A stretch of 34,667 nucleotides of DNA from Burkholderiaceae bacterium (GTDB taxonomy: Bacteria; Pseudomonadota; Gammaproteobacteria; Burkholderiales; Burkholderiaceae_C). Below, in pieces: positions 1 to 11,900 of the stretch. The stretch lies in assembly GCA_023954035.1 (NCBI GenBank), contig JAMLIT010000039.1, forward strand, positions 1 through 34,667, in the 5' to 3' direction. Position 1 is the stretch's first letter, and every line of letters begins with the position of its first letter. A program made the translations under genes and the position numbers. A model generated the notes under the pieces. It did not search any database and was not told the DNA's origin. It saw only the letters and a list, made by a program, of their open reading frames with translations.

Positions 1-42
1 CCATTGGATAAGCGCTAATAGCTATTAATATAATAGCATTTC
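1..42. repeat. Partial palindromic intergenic repeat (REP-like)
   Basis: The left edge holds GGATAAGCGCTA followed by an AT-rich stretch. It matches one arm of the palindromic element seen intact at 14440-14466 (AAGCGCTAGC with flanking AGCTAT). I associate this element with intergenic regions of Comamonadaceae genomes. Only part lies in the window, so the full stem cannot be shown here. Confidence 0.45.
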
Positions 43-127
43 CGCCCCGGTAGCCACCGGGCGCGAAACGCCGCAGAATGCACAGGCGGTGCGCGGATGT
101 CCTGCGCACCACCCATGGCACGCCGGT

Positions 128-1222
128 ATGTCCGTGAACATCGATCCTCCCCGGGGGCCGCCCCCAGGCGTCGCGCAGGTGCTGGCCGAGGCCGCTCTGC
201 AGCGCCAGAGCGCGCTCTTGGGCACAGACCGCGAAAGCGCTGCCCCGGCGCGCTCGCCCGGTGTGCCTGCGCCCCCCCTGCCGCCCCAGGCGCCGGGACC
301 GCCCGTGCCGTCCTTGCCGGTGGTGGCCGACCAGGTGCGGCTGTCGCCGCAGGCGCGCGCCAGCCTGGCCGAGGCACAGGCCGACCCGGCACGGCCGCAG
401 GGCGGGCCTGCACGGGGGCTGGAGACGGGGGCGGCTTTGTCTGCAGCACCCCTGCACGGCGCTTCGCTGCAGCCAGCCGGGCCGGGGCGCTTGCCGCCAT
501 CCGCCGCCGCAGCGGGCGCAACGCCGTTGCCCTCCTGGCCTGCCACGGGCGTGAGTGCGCCGCTGCGCGGCCTGCTGGCTGAGTTGGTGCGTCAGGTCAC
601 CGCCCCAGCGCAGCAGCCCCAGCGTGTGGTGGCCGTGCAGCCCTGGCCCGCTGCCCTGGTGCCGGTGGTGGAAGGCGCCGTGCTGGGCGGGGAGGGCTTG
701 CCCGGCCTGCCGCTGCTGCAGAACTGGCTGGTGCGCCAGGGCGTGGTGCAGACCGCCGAGGGCGAACGCGCCTTCTCGCTCACCCTGCGTGTGCCGGTGC
801 CCTGGCTGCAGTCCCAGGCGTCGCCCGCCGCCGCCCCGCACACCCCTTCTTTGGCCGCGCTCTTCGCGGGCAAGCCCCAGGCGCTGCAATCGGGCACCTG
901 GGCGCTGGTGTTGCAGTCCACCGAGCCTGCGGCGGCGCGCACCAGTGCGTTGCTGGTGCTGGAGTTTGCGCCGCTGGCGCAGGCGCATGTCTATGGGCGC
1001 GAGCTGCTGCAGGCCCGGCAGGACCCCTGGCTGCAGATGGCCGTGCTGCAGGCCAGCGGACAGCTTCCCAAGGACGAGGATGCGGCGCGCGAGCGCGAAG
1101 CGGGCCTGTGCCAGACGCCGGGCTGCCCCTATGCCGGGCGCGCGTCCTGCGCGCAGCCGTTCTGCGTGGCGCTGCGGGTGGTGCAGCCCTCGGGCCCGGT
1201 GGTGCCCATGCCGCCGCTCTGA
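128..1222 (+). CDS. Hypothetical proline/alanine-rich protein with C-terminal Cys cluster
   Basis: A 364-residue protein that I cannot assign to a family. The N-terminal half (about residues 1-150) is rich in Pro, Ala and Gly and looks disordered. The C-terminal half looks folded and is followed by a cysteine pattern C-x4-C-x7-C-x4-C near the end (CQTPGCPYAGRASCAQPFC) that could bind a metal. The overall plan, a disordered N-terminus and a compact C-terminal domain, recalls FliK-like hook-length control proteins, but that is only a weak resemblance. I chose the ATG at 128; a GTG at 89 in the same frame would add 13 residues. No clear Shine-Dalgarno sequence precedes either. Its last 94 bp overlap the convergent transporter gene. 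Confidence 0.6.
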   Translation: MSVNIDPPRGPPPGVAQVLAEAALQRQSALLGTDRESAAPARSPGVPAPPLPPQAPGPPVPSLPVVADQVRLSPQARASLAEAQADPARPQGGPARGLETGAALSAAPLHGASLQPAGPGRLPPSAAAAGATPLPSWPATGVSAPLRGLLAELVRQVTAPAQQPQRVVAVQPWPAALVPVVEGAVLGGEGLPGLPLLQNWLVRQGVVQTAEGERAFSLTLRVPVPWLQSQASPAAAPHTPSLAALFAGKPQALQSGTWALVLQSTEPAAARTSALLVLEFAPLAQAHVYGRELLQARQDPWLQMAVLQASGQLPKDEDAAREREAGLCQTPGCPYAGRASCAQPFCVALRVVQPSGPVVPMPPL

Positions 1223-2598
1223 ACGGGTGGCGCAATGCCCGCGTCCACGCCCTGCCGGATGGCGGCATGCTGTGCGCGCGTGATGGGGTAGGCCAGCAGC
1301 AGCGGAATGGCCAGCAGCAGGCACAGCGCGGGCAGCGGCCCGGTCATGAGGGCGATGCCCTGCAGCGCCAGATCGCCCTGGGGCACGTTGGGCACGTAGC
1401 CGGTCCAGTCCAGCATGCCCGCGATCAGCACCGTGGCCAGGGTGCGCGCCAGCTTGTCCACCAGCCCATAAAAGCCCAGGTACATGCCCGTGGTGCGCTC
1501 GCCTGCCTGCATGTGGCCGTGGTCTATGGTGTCGGGCACCATGGAGAACGGCACGATCCAGTGCGCCCCCATGCCCAGGCCGATGAGCACCAGCAGCGCC
1601 ACCATGGCCGTCTGCTGGCCGGGCTGCACAAAATACAGCGCCACCAGGCCCGCTGCGCACAGCAGCAGGCCCAGAACGTAGGTACGGCTTTTCTCCCAGC
1701 CATCGACCACGCGCTTCCATCCGAACAGCGACACGCCCACCACCAGCAGCAAGATGCCCATGAAGCGCGGCAGATCGCTCTTGTCGCCTTGCAGCCGGTA
1801 CACCACAAAGTAGGCCAGTGCGCCCTGCACCAGCGTCAGGCCCAGGCGCACCAGGCCCACGGCGCCCACCAGCAGCACAAAGGGGCGGTTGCGCAGCGTG
1901 ACCTGCAGCGTGCGCCGCACGGACGCGGCGATGGACACCTGCGGGTGTGTCGCCGGGGGGCGCAGGCAGTGCGCCGGTTCGCGCACGCGCCAGGCCACCC
2001 AGGCCACGCACAGCCCGGCAAACACGCCAAAGCAACTGCCCGCCAGCGCGTAGCCGGTGCGCGCCTCGGGGGCAGCGCGCACCAGCAGCGGCATGAGCAC
2101 GCTGCCGCCCACAAAGCCCAGCAGCGCACCCATGGAGGCAAAGGCGGTGAGGCTGGTGCGCTCGTCGTAGTCCAGGGTCAGCTCGGTGGCCAGGGCCGAG
2201 TAGGGCAGCTGCACCAGCGTCATCAGCGTGTCGAACAGTGTGTAGGTCAGCGCAATCCAGACAAAGGCCGCCAGCGGGCTGAGCCCAGGGGGCACCATCC
2301 AGACGGCTGCCGCCGCCAGCGCCAGCGGCAGCGCGCCGTACAGCAGGTACACCCGATGCCGCCCATGGCGCGAGCGGGTGCGGTCGGTCATCCAGCCGAA
2401 CAGCGGGTCGTTCACGGCGTCCCAGAACTTGCCCACCAGCAGCGCCGCTCCGGCCACGGCGGGCGGCACCAGGGCCACGTCGGTGTAGAAGATCATGAGC
2501 AGAAAGCTCATGGCGGCCACCAGCATCTGCAGGCCCACATTGCCCACGGCGTAGCTCAGCTTGGTGCCCGTGCCCAGGCGGTGCGGTGCGGGCGTCAT
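1129..2598 (-). CDS. MFS transporter, GPH (glycoside-pentoside-hexuronide:cation symporter) type
   Basis: A 489-residue inner-membrane transporter with about 12 hydrophobic segments. The diagnostic stretch near the N-terminus (FWDAVNDPLFGWMTDRTRS, then GRHR) is the loop 2-3 signature of the MelB/GPH branch of the major facilitator superfamily, which moves sugars or related solutes with a cation. The start is the ATG at 2598, which overlaps the stop of the upstream ligase gene as ATGA, so the two are translationally coupled. A longer open frame upstream is only a shadow inside the ligase gene. The C-terminal tail of about 30 residues after the last membrane span is hydrophilic and lies in the convergent overlap with the gene at 128-1222. 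The substrate cannot be told; pairing with an acyl ligase suggests an organic acid or lipid-like compound rather than a plain sugar. Confidence 0.85.
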   Translation of the reverse strand: MTPAPHRLGTGTKLSYAVGNVGLQMLVAAMSFLLMIFYTDVALVPPAVAGAALLVGKFWDAVNDPLFGWMTDRTRSRHGRHRVYLLYGALPLALAAAAVWMVPPGLSPLAAFVWIALTYTLFDTLMTLVQLPYSALATELTLDYDERTSLTAFASMGALLGFVGGSVLMPLLVRAAPEARTGYALAGSCFGVFAGLCVAWVAWRVREPAHCLRPPATHPQVSIAASVRRTLQVTLRNRPFVLLVGAVGLVRLGLTLVQGALAYFVVYRLQGDKSDLPRFMGILLLVVGVSLFGWKRVVDGWEKSRTYVLGLLLCAAGLVALYFVQPGQQTAMVALLVLIGLGMGAHWIVPFSMVPDTIDHGHMQAGERTTGMYLGFYGLVDKLARTLATVLIAGMLDWTGYVPNVPQGDLALQGIALMTGPLPALCLLLAIPLLLAYPITRAQHAAIRQGVDAGIAPPVQSGGMGTTGPEGCTTRSATQNGCAQDARPA

Positions 2599-4238
2599 GC
2601 GGCCGCCCGGTCGGGCGCAGTGGCCCAGGTGGGGGCGGCGTTGCGGTCCAGCAGTGCGCGCACTTCGCGGCGCAGCATCTTGTTCAGAAAGCTGCGCGGA
2701 ATGTCGGCCACCAGGTGCACGCGGTCGGGCTGCTGGGCCTGCGGCAGTGTGGCGGCCAAGTGCTGGAGCACCTCGCGCTCCAGCGCCGCGCGCGCTTCGG
2801 GGCTGGCCAGGGCGTCGCGCTGCCCATGGCGTGGGCTGAACACCAGCACCGCCTGCAAGCCATGCTGCACCAGACAGGTTTCCTTGACGGCGGGGTGGCA
2901 GTGGGCCACTTCCTCCACCTCGCGCGGGTTGATCCACTGGCCCGCGCGCTGCACCCGGTCGGCCGTGCGGCCCAGCACGTGCAGGTAGCCGTGGCGGTCG
3001 AAGTAGCCCACATCGCCCATCACCACCCAGCCTTCGCGCAGGGTTTCGGCGGTGCGTTCGGGGTCTTTCCAGTAGCCCTCAAAGGCCACGGGCGTGCGGG
3101 CGGTGATCAGGCCGGTCTGCCCGGTCGGCAGGGGCTGGAAGTCGTCGTCGCGGATGACCACCTCCACGCCGTCCACCACGCGCCCGGCCGAAGCCAGGAT
3201 GTCCAGCGCCACGGGTTCGCCCGCAGCGTCCACATGCTCGTGCGGCAGCAGCCAGGTGATGGGGGGCAGGGCCTCCAGGCAGCCGTAGCCCTGCTGGAAG
3301 ATGGGGCCGAAGCGGCGCACTGCCTCGGCCACCTTGGCGGCGGGCATCATCTCCGAGCCGTAGGGCACGTGGCGCAGTGAGGACAGGTCGTGCCGCGCCA
3401 GATCGGGGTCGTCCAGCAGATCGATGATGGCCGAGGGCGACAGGAAGGCGCGGGTCACGCGGTGCCGCGCGATCAGCCGGGCCAGGGTTTCGGCATGGAA
3501 GCTCTCGGGCATGAGCAAGGCGCTGCCCGACAGCAGTGTGGGCAGCACCAGGCCCGAGCCGGGGCCGGTCAGCGGCATGCCCAGCATGTTCACATCCTGC
3601 GTTCCACTCGGGCGGCTGAAGTCGATGGCCTGGCTGATCAGGCGCACGCTGTCGAGGTACTTGCGGTGCGTGTAGCCAATGCTCTTGGGCAGCCCGGTGG
3701 TGCCCGAGGTCATGTGCAGGGCGAACACGTCGTCTTCGTGTACCGGCTCGCGTCCGCGCTGCGGCATGTGGGCCGCCAGGGCGCTTTCGTAGGCCATGCC
3801 CAGCGCCAGCACCCGCATGGCGGGCCAGCGCTCGCGCACCACGGGCAGGATGGTGCGGCTCAGCTGCGGGTCGTGGATGAAGACCGCCGGGCGCAGGCGC
3901 TCGAGCATGTCCAGCACGGCCAGCGTGGGCAGGTGCTTGTGGAAGCTCGCAAAGATGGCGCCGTTCTCATAGGTCGCGAGCCGGGTCTCGTACTGTTCGC
4001 CGGTTTCGGGCAGCCAGGTGAAGACGATGTCGCCCTTGCGCACGCCTTGCGCCTGCATCCAGGCATGCAGGCGCAGCACGCGGTCCTGCAGGCAGGCGTA
4101 GGTGAAGCGTCCCCGGCGGTCGATGAGGGCCGTCTTGCGGCCATGCAGGCGGTAGGCCAGGCGAGCCACGTCGCGCGCGGTGCGCAGGCGGCGCAGCATC
4201 CAGCGGGCCAGCATGCTGCGTAAAGATGGAGTTGCCAC
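2595..4238 (-). CDS. AMP-dependent acyl-CoA synthetase / ligase family protein
   Basis: A 547-residue member of the ANL superfamily, which activates a carboxylate with ATP to an acyl-adenylate and then a thioester. The phosphate-binding motif TSGTTGLPKS is at residues 177-186. The A5-type motif is YGCLEALP instead of YGxTE. The hinge region GDVGYFDRHG is followed by GRTADRVQRAGQWINPREVEE, and the C-terminal lysine motif RSFLNKMLRR is present, so the enzyme appears complete. The start is a GTG preceded by AGGAGA at six bases spacing. It is the first gene of a two-gene unit with the GPH transporter (ATGA overlap). The substrate is unknown; the divergent A5 motif argues against a standard long-chain fatty acid ligase. 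Confidence 0.85.
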   Translation of the reverse strand: MATPSLRSMLARWMLRRLRTARDVARLAYRLHGRKTALIDRRGRFTYACLQDRVLRLHAWMQAQGVRKGDIVFTWLPETGEQYETRLATYENGAIFASFHKHLPTLAVLDMLERLRPAVFIHDPQLSRTILPVVRERWPAMRVLALGMAYESALAAHMPQRGREPVHEDDVFALHMTSGTTGLPKSIGYTHRKYLDSVRLISQAIDFSRPSGTQDVNMLGMPLTGPGSGLVLPTLLSGSALLMPESFHAETLARLIARHRVTRAFLSPSAIIDLLDDPDLARHDLSSLRHVPYGSEMMPAAKVAEAVRRFGPIFQQGYGCLEALPPITWLLPHEHVDAAGEPVALDILASAGRVVDGVEVVIRDDDFQPLPTGQTGLITARTPVAFEGYWKDPERTAETLREGWVVMGDVGYFDRHGYLHVLGRTADRVQRAGQWINPREVEEVAHCHPAVKETCLVQHGLQAVLVFSPRHGQRDALASPEARAALEREVLQHLAATLPQAQQPDRVHLVADIPRSFLNKMLRREVRALLDRNAAPTWATAPDRAAA

Positions 4239-4244
4239 GGGAAA

Positions 4245-4250
4245 TCTCCT
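4245..4250 (-). promoter_or_regulatory. Ribosome binding site that sets the GTG start of the acyl ligase
   Basis: AGGAGA on the minus strand lies six bases upstream of the GTG at 4238. It supports this GTG over the next in-frame ATG within the coding sequence. Confidence 0.7.
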
Positions 4251-4379
4251 GTTGAATGGAAGGAGTGTTCCCGTTCGGTCTCGCCGGAACAGCTACCAAA
4301 TGCGCATGCCGGTAAGCAGTTGTATACCGGCTGGTTCAGTGGCAGCACATGGCAGACAAGCGGCAGCGCCGCCGCCCGG

Positions 4380-4401
4380 CCTGTGGCCTGCAGGCCACAG
4401 G
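4380..4401. repeat. 22-bp perfect palindrome downstream of gdhA
   Basis: The sequence reads CCTGTGGCC-TGCA-GGCCACAGG, a perfect inverted repeat in the 249-bp gap between gdhA and the acyl ligase. It could fold in RNA downstream of gdhA, but no T-run follows on either strand, so a simple intrinsic terminator is not supported. Confidence 0.4.
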
Positions 4402-4487
4402 CTCTGAGTAGACGGCGCTGTGTGACTACTCCCTGCGCTGCGCGCAGCGAGAGCGGGGGGAAGGCGCCAGAGGCGACCCAGAGGGTG

Positions 4488-5795
4488 TCACGGATACAGT
4501 CCGCGCATTTCGCGGGCGTGCAGGATGCGCTGGCAGGCTACGATGAAGGTAGCAGTGCGCAGGCTGACGTGGTGCTCCTGCGCCACCTGCCACACACCGG
4601 CAAAGGCCTCTTTCATGATGCGCACCAGGCGGGCGTTGATTTCGTCTTCGGTCCAGAAGAAGCTGGAGAAGTCCTGCACCCATTCGAAGTAGCTCACCGT
4701 CACGCCGCCGGCGTTGGCAATCACGTCGGGCAGCACCAGCACGCCGTTGTCGTGCAGGATGTCATCGGCCTCGGGGGTGGTCGGGCCGTTGGCGCCCTCG
4801 ATCACCAGCTTGGCGTGGATCTTGTGTGCGTTCTCTGCCGTGATCTGGCTCTCCAGCGCGGCAGGAATCAGGATCTCGCAGGGCACGCCCCAGAAGTCGT
4901 CGCTGGCCAGCTTCTCGGTGCCGGGAAAGCCCGCCACGCCGCCGGTGTTCTTCACATGCAGTTGCAGTGCGACGGCATCCATGCCGCCTTCGCAGACGAT
5001 GGTGCCCGTGTGGTCCTGCACCGCGACCAGGCGGGCGCCCACGTCGCAAAACAGCTTGGCCGCTGTGCCGCCCACATTGCCGAAGCCCTGCACTGCAATG
5101 CGCGCGCCTTCGATCTTCAGGCCCGTGTGGTGCGCTGCTTCCAGGCCCACGGTGAACACGCCGCGGCCCGTGGCCTCGCGCCGTCCGAGCGATCCACCCA
5201 GGTCGATCGGTTTGCCCGTCACCACGCCGGTGGCGGCCTCGCCGGTGTTCATGGAATAGGTGTCCATCATCCACGCCATGACCTGCTCGTTGGTGTTCAC
5301 GTCGGGCGCGGGGATGTCCTTGGTCGGGCCGATGATGAGGCCGATCTCGCTGGTGTAGCGCCGCGTCACACGTTCGAGTTCGCTGCGCGAGAGCGTTTTG
5401 GGATCCACGCGGATACCGCCCTTGGCGCCGCCGTAGGGCACGTTGACCGCGGCCGTCTTGACCGACATCCAGGCCGACAGCGCCATCACTTCGGACAGCG
5501 TCACATCCTGGTGAAAGCGCACACCGCCCTTGCCCGGTCCGCGCGAGAGGTTGTGCTGCACCCGGTAGCCCTCGAAGTGGGCGATGGTGCCGTTGTCCAG
5601 TTCAATGGGCACGTCCACGACCAGAATGCGCTTGGGGCGCTTGAGCGTCTCGACCCAGCGCGAAAGGCTGCCCAGGTAGGGTGTGACGCGGTCCACCTGC
5701 TTGAGGTAGTTGCCCCAGGGGCCGAGGTGGTCGGCCTGCAAATAGGAGGGCAGGGGATGGCTGGGCAATGCGCCGGCGCCGGATGCTTGCTGCAT
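4488..5795 (-). CDS. gdhA: Glutamate dehydrogenase (Glu/Leu/Phe/Val family)
   Basis: A 435-residue cytosolic enzyme interconverting glutamate and 2-oxoglutarate plus ammonia with NAD(P). The dimerisation and substrate domain contains [10 protein letters not shown] (Lys89), [17 protein letters not shown] with substrate Lys113 and catalytic Lys125, and the PAPDVNT motif. The Rossmann domain has GFGNVG at 237-242. The length fits the homohexameric class. The ATG at 5795 is preceded by AAGGAA and fits the family N-terminus; an open frame extending 45 residues further upstream lacks support. The gene stands alone, divergent from the PACE efflux gene, with the shared 145-bp gap as promoter region. 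NAD versus NADP use cannot be decided safely. Confidence 0.95.
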   Translation of the reverse strand: MQQASGAGALPSHPLPSYLQADHLGPWGNYLKQVDRVTPYLGSLSRWVETLKRPKRILVVDVPIELDNGTIAHFEGYRVQHNLSRGPGKGGVRFHQDVTLSEVMALSAWMSVKTAAVNVPYGGAKGGIRVDPKTLSRSELERVTRRYTSEIGLIIGPTKDIPAPDVNTNEQVMAWMMDTYSMNTGEAATGVVTGKPIDLGGSLGRREATGRGVFTVGLEAAHHTGLKIEGARIAVQGFGNVGGTAAKLFCDVGARLVAVQDHTGTIVCEGGMDAVALQLHVKNTGGVAGFPGTEKLASDDFWGVPCEILIPAALESQITAENAHKIHAKLVIEGANGPTTPEADDILHDNGVLVLPDVIANAGGVTVSYFEWVQDFSSFFWTEDEINARLVRIMKEAFAGVWQVAQEHHVSLRTATFIVACQRILHAREMRGLYP

Positions 5796-5801
5796 AAAGG
5801 T

Positions 5802-5807
5802 TTCCTT
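5802..5807 (-). promoter_or_regulatory. Ribosome binding site that sets the gdhA start
   Basis: AAGGAA on the minus strand, six bases upstream of the ATG at 5795. It favours this start over the longer open reading frame. Confidence 0.6.
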
Positions 5808-5940
5808 GTGGGAGATCGTGTGAGCCGAGAAGCATAGGCCTCGCCCAGGCCCGTGTCCAAGGCAGCGCAGTTGCAAGTTTATGCGCGGCGCGCATGGCCC
5901 CGCGCCGGTGGGGCCTGCAAAAGCCTGCAAAATCGGCTGG

Positions 5941-6387
5941 ATGTCTGCCCATGCCTTGATTCCCGGCCTGCACGGCCTGCGCCGCCGCGTCGTCTACGTC
6001 ACCATCTACGAAATCATCGCGATTGCCGTCGCCACCTGGGGCCTGGCCAGCGTCACCGGGCAGGGCGCCGTGCACTCTGGCGTCGTCTCGGCGGCGTCTT
6101 CGGCCATTGCCGTCGCCTGGAACCTGGTCTTCAATACGCTGTTCGAGCGCTGGGAGGCCCGGCAAAGCGTGCGCGGCCGCAGCGTGGCGCGGCGCGTGGC
6201 GCACGCCATCGGCTTCGAGGGCGGACTGGTGCTGTTCCTCGTCCCGCTGTTTGCCTGGTGGTTCCAGGTCACGCTGTGGCAGGCGCTGTTCATGGACATC
6301 GGACTGCTGGTGTTTTTCCTGTGCTACACCTTTGTCTTCAACTGGTGCTTCGACCGCGTCTTCGGGCTGCCGGCGTCTGCGGCTTAA
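5941..6387 (+). CDS. PACE family (AceI-like) multidrug/biocide efflux transporter
   Basis: A 148-residue membrane protein made of two tandem bacterial transmembrane pair (BTP) domains with four hydrophobic helices. Known relatives export chlorhexidine, proflavine or short-chain diamines by proton antiport. The first repeat has [11 protein letters not shown] with the conserved membrane glutamate at position 24 and the family motif [13 protein letters not shown]. The second repeat has [12 protein letters not shown] and [10 protein letters not shown]. Both repeats are intact. I chose the ATG at 5941 because the conserved domain begins shortly after it; an in-frame ATG at 5881 would add 20 residues without membrane character. 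It is transcribed away from gdhA and converges on icd. Confidence 0.88.
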   Translation: MSAHALIPGLHGLRRRVVYVTIYEIIAIAVATWGLASVTGQGAVHSGVVSAASSAIAVAWNLVFNTLFERWEARQSVRGRSVARRVAHAIGFEGGLVLFLVPLFAWWFQVTLWQALFMDIGLLVFFLCYTFVFNWCFDRVFGLPASAA

Positions 6388-6488
6388 AGGGGCGAGCTGC
6401 GCATTTCCGTCTGCGGCCCCGATCCCGGCGGGCCGTTCATGGCTGATGCGCGCCGCCCACGCGCTTCAGCCACTGCGGCCGCGCATAC

Positions 6489-8726
<2,238 letters not shown>

Positions 8727-8734
8727 GCGCTGGG

Positions 8735-8740
8735 TTCCTT
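8735..8740 (-). promoter_or_regulatory. Ribosome binding site that sets the icd start
   Basis: AAGGAA on the minus strand, eight bases upstream of the ATG at 8726. It rejects the longer upstream reading frame. Confidence 0.6.
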
Positions 8741-8992
8741 GTGCGTGGGTGGGATCAATCGGCCATTCTCGTACGCCTGGCTGACAGCGGGCTGAGCCGG
8801 GGCTTGCACCCCGCTGCCGCCGCCCCGCCATCAGGCCCGGCCACGGCCCTGCCGCCCGGACGGAAAAGACGCCGCCCGGCGCAGGCTCGGCCCGAGCACG
8901 CGCCTTATGGGATGCGACGGCAACACGGGGTGCGCAACCCCTGGACTTGCGCAGGGATTGCGCTCGCGCAAAAGAAGCCAAAGAAAATATCT

Positions 8993-11900
8993 CTTTTAAT
9001 CCCTTTGAATTCAGGGCTGGCTTGAAGCATATGGGCGATGCAGACCCCGGCGCGCGGGTATCGTCTTAATCCCTTTGAATTCAGGGCTGGCTTGAAGCTT
9101 AAAAGCACAGGGCAGATTACAGAGGACACAGACGTCTTAATCCCTTTGAATTCAGGGCTGGCTTGAAGCACGGCAAGCTCAAGGTGGTCGGCGCAGCCAT
9201 CGCTGTCTTAATCCCTTTGAATTCAGGGCTGGCTTGAAGCAACACGGCTGGCAGGCGTTCAACGCGGGCTGGTACGTCTTAATCCCTTTGAATTCAGGGC
9301 TGGCTTGAAGCAGCTATGCAGGAACCCAGATAAATGAAATGCATCCGTCTTAATCCCTTTGAATTCAGGGCTGGCTTGAAGCGGAATTGATTTACGTCTT
9401 GTTCGTTTAGCCCGCGTCTTAATCCCTTTGAATTCAGGGCTGGCTTGAAGCTGTCAGACGAAGCTAAAAGCGCAGTAATTGAACGGTCTTAATCCCTTTG
9501 AATTCAGGGCTGGCTTGAAGCAAAAAAGATGCAAGCAATTGCCTCTTACGAAGATGTCTTAATCCCTTTGAATTCAGGGCTGGCTTGAAGCCAGAAGCTA
9601 AGCAAAGAAGCAATGACCATGTCATGTCTTAATCCCTTTGAATTCAGGGCTGGCTTGAAGCTTTCAGTCGACGTGACATCTAACGGAGTCCTGTCTTAAT
9701 CCCTTTGAATTCAGGGCTGGCTTGAAGCGTGGCGCGGCGCGCGGCTGCGGAAGGCTTCAGTGTCTTAATCCCTTTGAATTCAGGGCTGGCTTGAAGCAGT
9801 GATTTCGTTGACAATACCATTGTAGAGACGCGTCTTAATCCCTTTGAATTCAGGGCTGGCTTGAAGCCTAATAAGCTTGGAGTCGCTGTGAGTTCAGCGT
9901 CTTAATCCCTTTGAATTCAGGGCTGGCTTGAAGCAGAAGGTCTTCGTGAAGGTTACGGACGGTGTTGAGTCTTAATCCCTTTGAATTCAGGGCTGGCTTG
10001 AAGCGAAGGTGGACTTACAAACAAGTTGGCTAAGATGGTCTTAATCCCTTTGAATTCAGGGCTGGCTTGAAGCGAAGGTAGTATTATCAGTCTACCGTTC
10101 ACGTACGTCTTAATCCCTTTGAATTCAGGGCTGGCTTGAAGCCCCACTGGCAAACGTAGCCCATGAATGGGACAAGTCTTAATCCCTTTGAATTCAGGGC
10201 TGGCTTGAAGCCTGGTTTCCCTGGGCTATCGTGCCGACAATGGCGTCTTAATCCCTTTGAATTCAGGGCTGGCTTGAAGCCTAATTCTATTCTGGTTTCC
10301 CTGGGCTATGTCTTAATCCCTTTGAATTCAGGGCTGGCTTGAAGCAGTTTTAGTGACTTGGTCAAGAACAAGAACCGTCTTAATCCCTTTGAATTCAGGG
10401 CTGGCTTGAAGCGTTTTCGCGCGGACAATGGTACAGTAAATGCGTCTTAATCCCTTTGAATTCAGGGCTGGCTTGAAGCCATTGAACGAGGAATATATTC
10501 ACTGGCGGCTGAGTCTTAATCCCTTTGAATTCAGGGCTGGCTTGAAGCTGCCGTAAAGGCAGCAAAGAAAGAGGTGGATAGTGTCTTAATCCCTTTGAAT
10601 TCAGGGCTGGCTTGAAGCCCGCAACAAATGCGGGTTCTTGACGCTAGCATGTCTTAATCCCTTTGAATTCAGGGCTGGCTTGAAGCCGTAATATTCGTCC
10701 AAAAGGCTCTTGGGTAAAATGTCTTAATCCCTTTGAATTCAGGGCTGGCTTGAAGCGCAAGCCATGACAAACCTTACTTCCTGGTTCGGGTCTTAATCCC
10801 TTTGAATTCAGGGCTGGCTTGAAGCGCACGCGCCGCAATCATTGAACGCGGAATTTAGTCTTAATCCCTTTGAATTCAGGGCTGGCTTGAAGCGCTGATG
10901 ATGTGGGCTTATACATAGCCCGTGCGTCTTAATCCCTTTGAATTCAGGGCTGGCTTGAAGCCCCGAAAAGGCTTAAAGCCCAAAGCGCAAGCGTATGTCT
11001 TAATCCCTTTGAATTCAGGGCTGGCTTGAAGCGTGACATACCATGAGGATGACGGCGATAGCCGTCTTAATCCCTTTGAATTCAGGGCTGGCTTGAAGCC
11101 TGGAGAATGTATGCTTAACCCTAAACTGGTGCTGTCTTAATCCCTTTGAATTCAGGGCTGGCTTGAAGCCAATCCCATCAAGGCATGAAGCCCTTAAATG
11201 TGGTCTTAATCCCTTTGAATTCAGGGCTGGCTTGAAGCATCTGCATGCGCGAAACATCGCGCTCCTCGAGGCCGTCTTAATCCCTTTGAATTCAGGGCTG
11301 GCTTGAAGCGCACGATCATCAGTGAAGAGAGTAGCATGACTAGTCTTAATCCCTTTGAATTCAGGGCTGGCTTGAAGCACCACCGCACAGCGCGCACGCG
11401 CCATTTCGCGGAGTCTTAATCCCTTTGAATTCAGGGCTGGCTTGAAGCCAAGTTCAACTTCAAAAGCCGCAAGATCGTCAACGGTCTTAATCCCTTTGAA
11501 TTCAGGGCTGGCTTGAAGCGTGATGAATTTGTTGAAGGTGCTTGGCATTCGTGAGTCTTAATCCCTTTGAATTCAGGGCTGGCTTGAAGCTCACACTTGT
11601 TGCGATAATCGCATACGCAACCCTCGTCTTAATCCCTTTGAATTCAGGGCTGGCTTGAAGCGGTTGCCCGATAAGAACAACAACGCATCAATCCCGTCTT
11701 AATCCCTTTGAATTCAGGGCTGGCTTGAAGCTGCTCTTATTAATGCCTTTGTGGCATATGGTAAGGTCTTAATCCCTTTGAATTCAGGGCTGGCTTGAAG
11801 CAGGGGTTCAAGCGTATGTTTGACAAGCGTTTGGTCTTAATCCCTTTGAATTCAGGGCTGGCTTGAAGCCTTTACATAGCTACAATTAAACATAGCCCCC

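Noticed and set aside
1108-2988. A 626-codon plus-strand frame opposite the transporter
   Set aside because: His/Gln/Arg-rich antisense shadow; the minus strand encodes a clear MFS protein.
9391-9420. An extra GTCTT inside a spacer next to the repeat start, which could suggest an additional repeat
   Set aside because: Only five bases match; it is spacer sequence between two intact repeats at 9347 and 9416.
10619-10650. A spacer with CCCGC-AACAAAT-GCGGG followed by TTCTT, resembling a terminator
   Set aside because: It is a 32-nt spacer, and the hairpin belongs to the target; it also reads as a coding frame, so no terminator function in the array is claimed.
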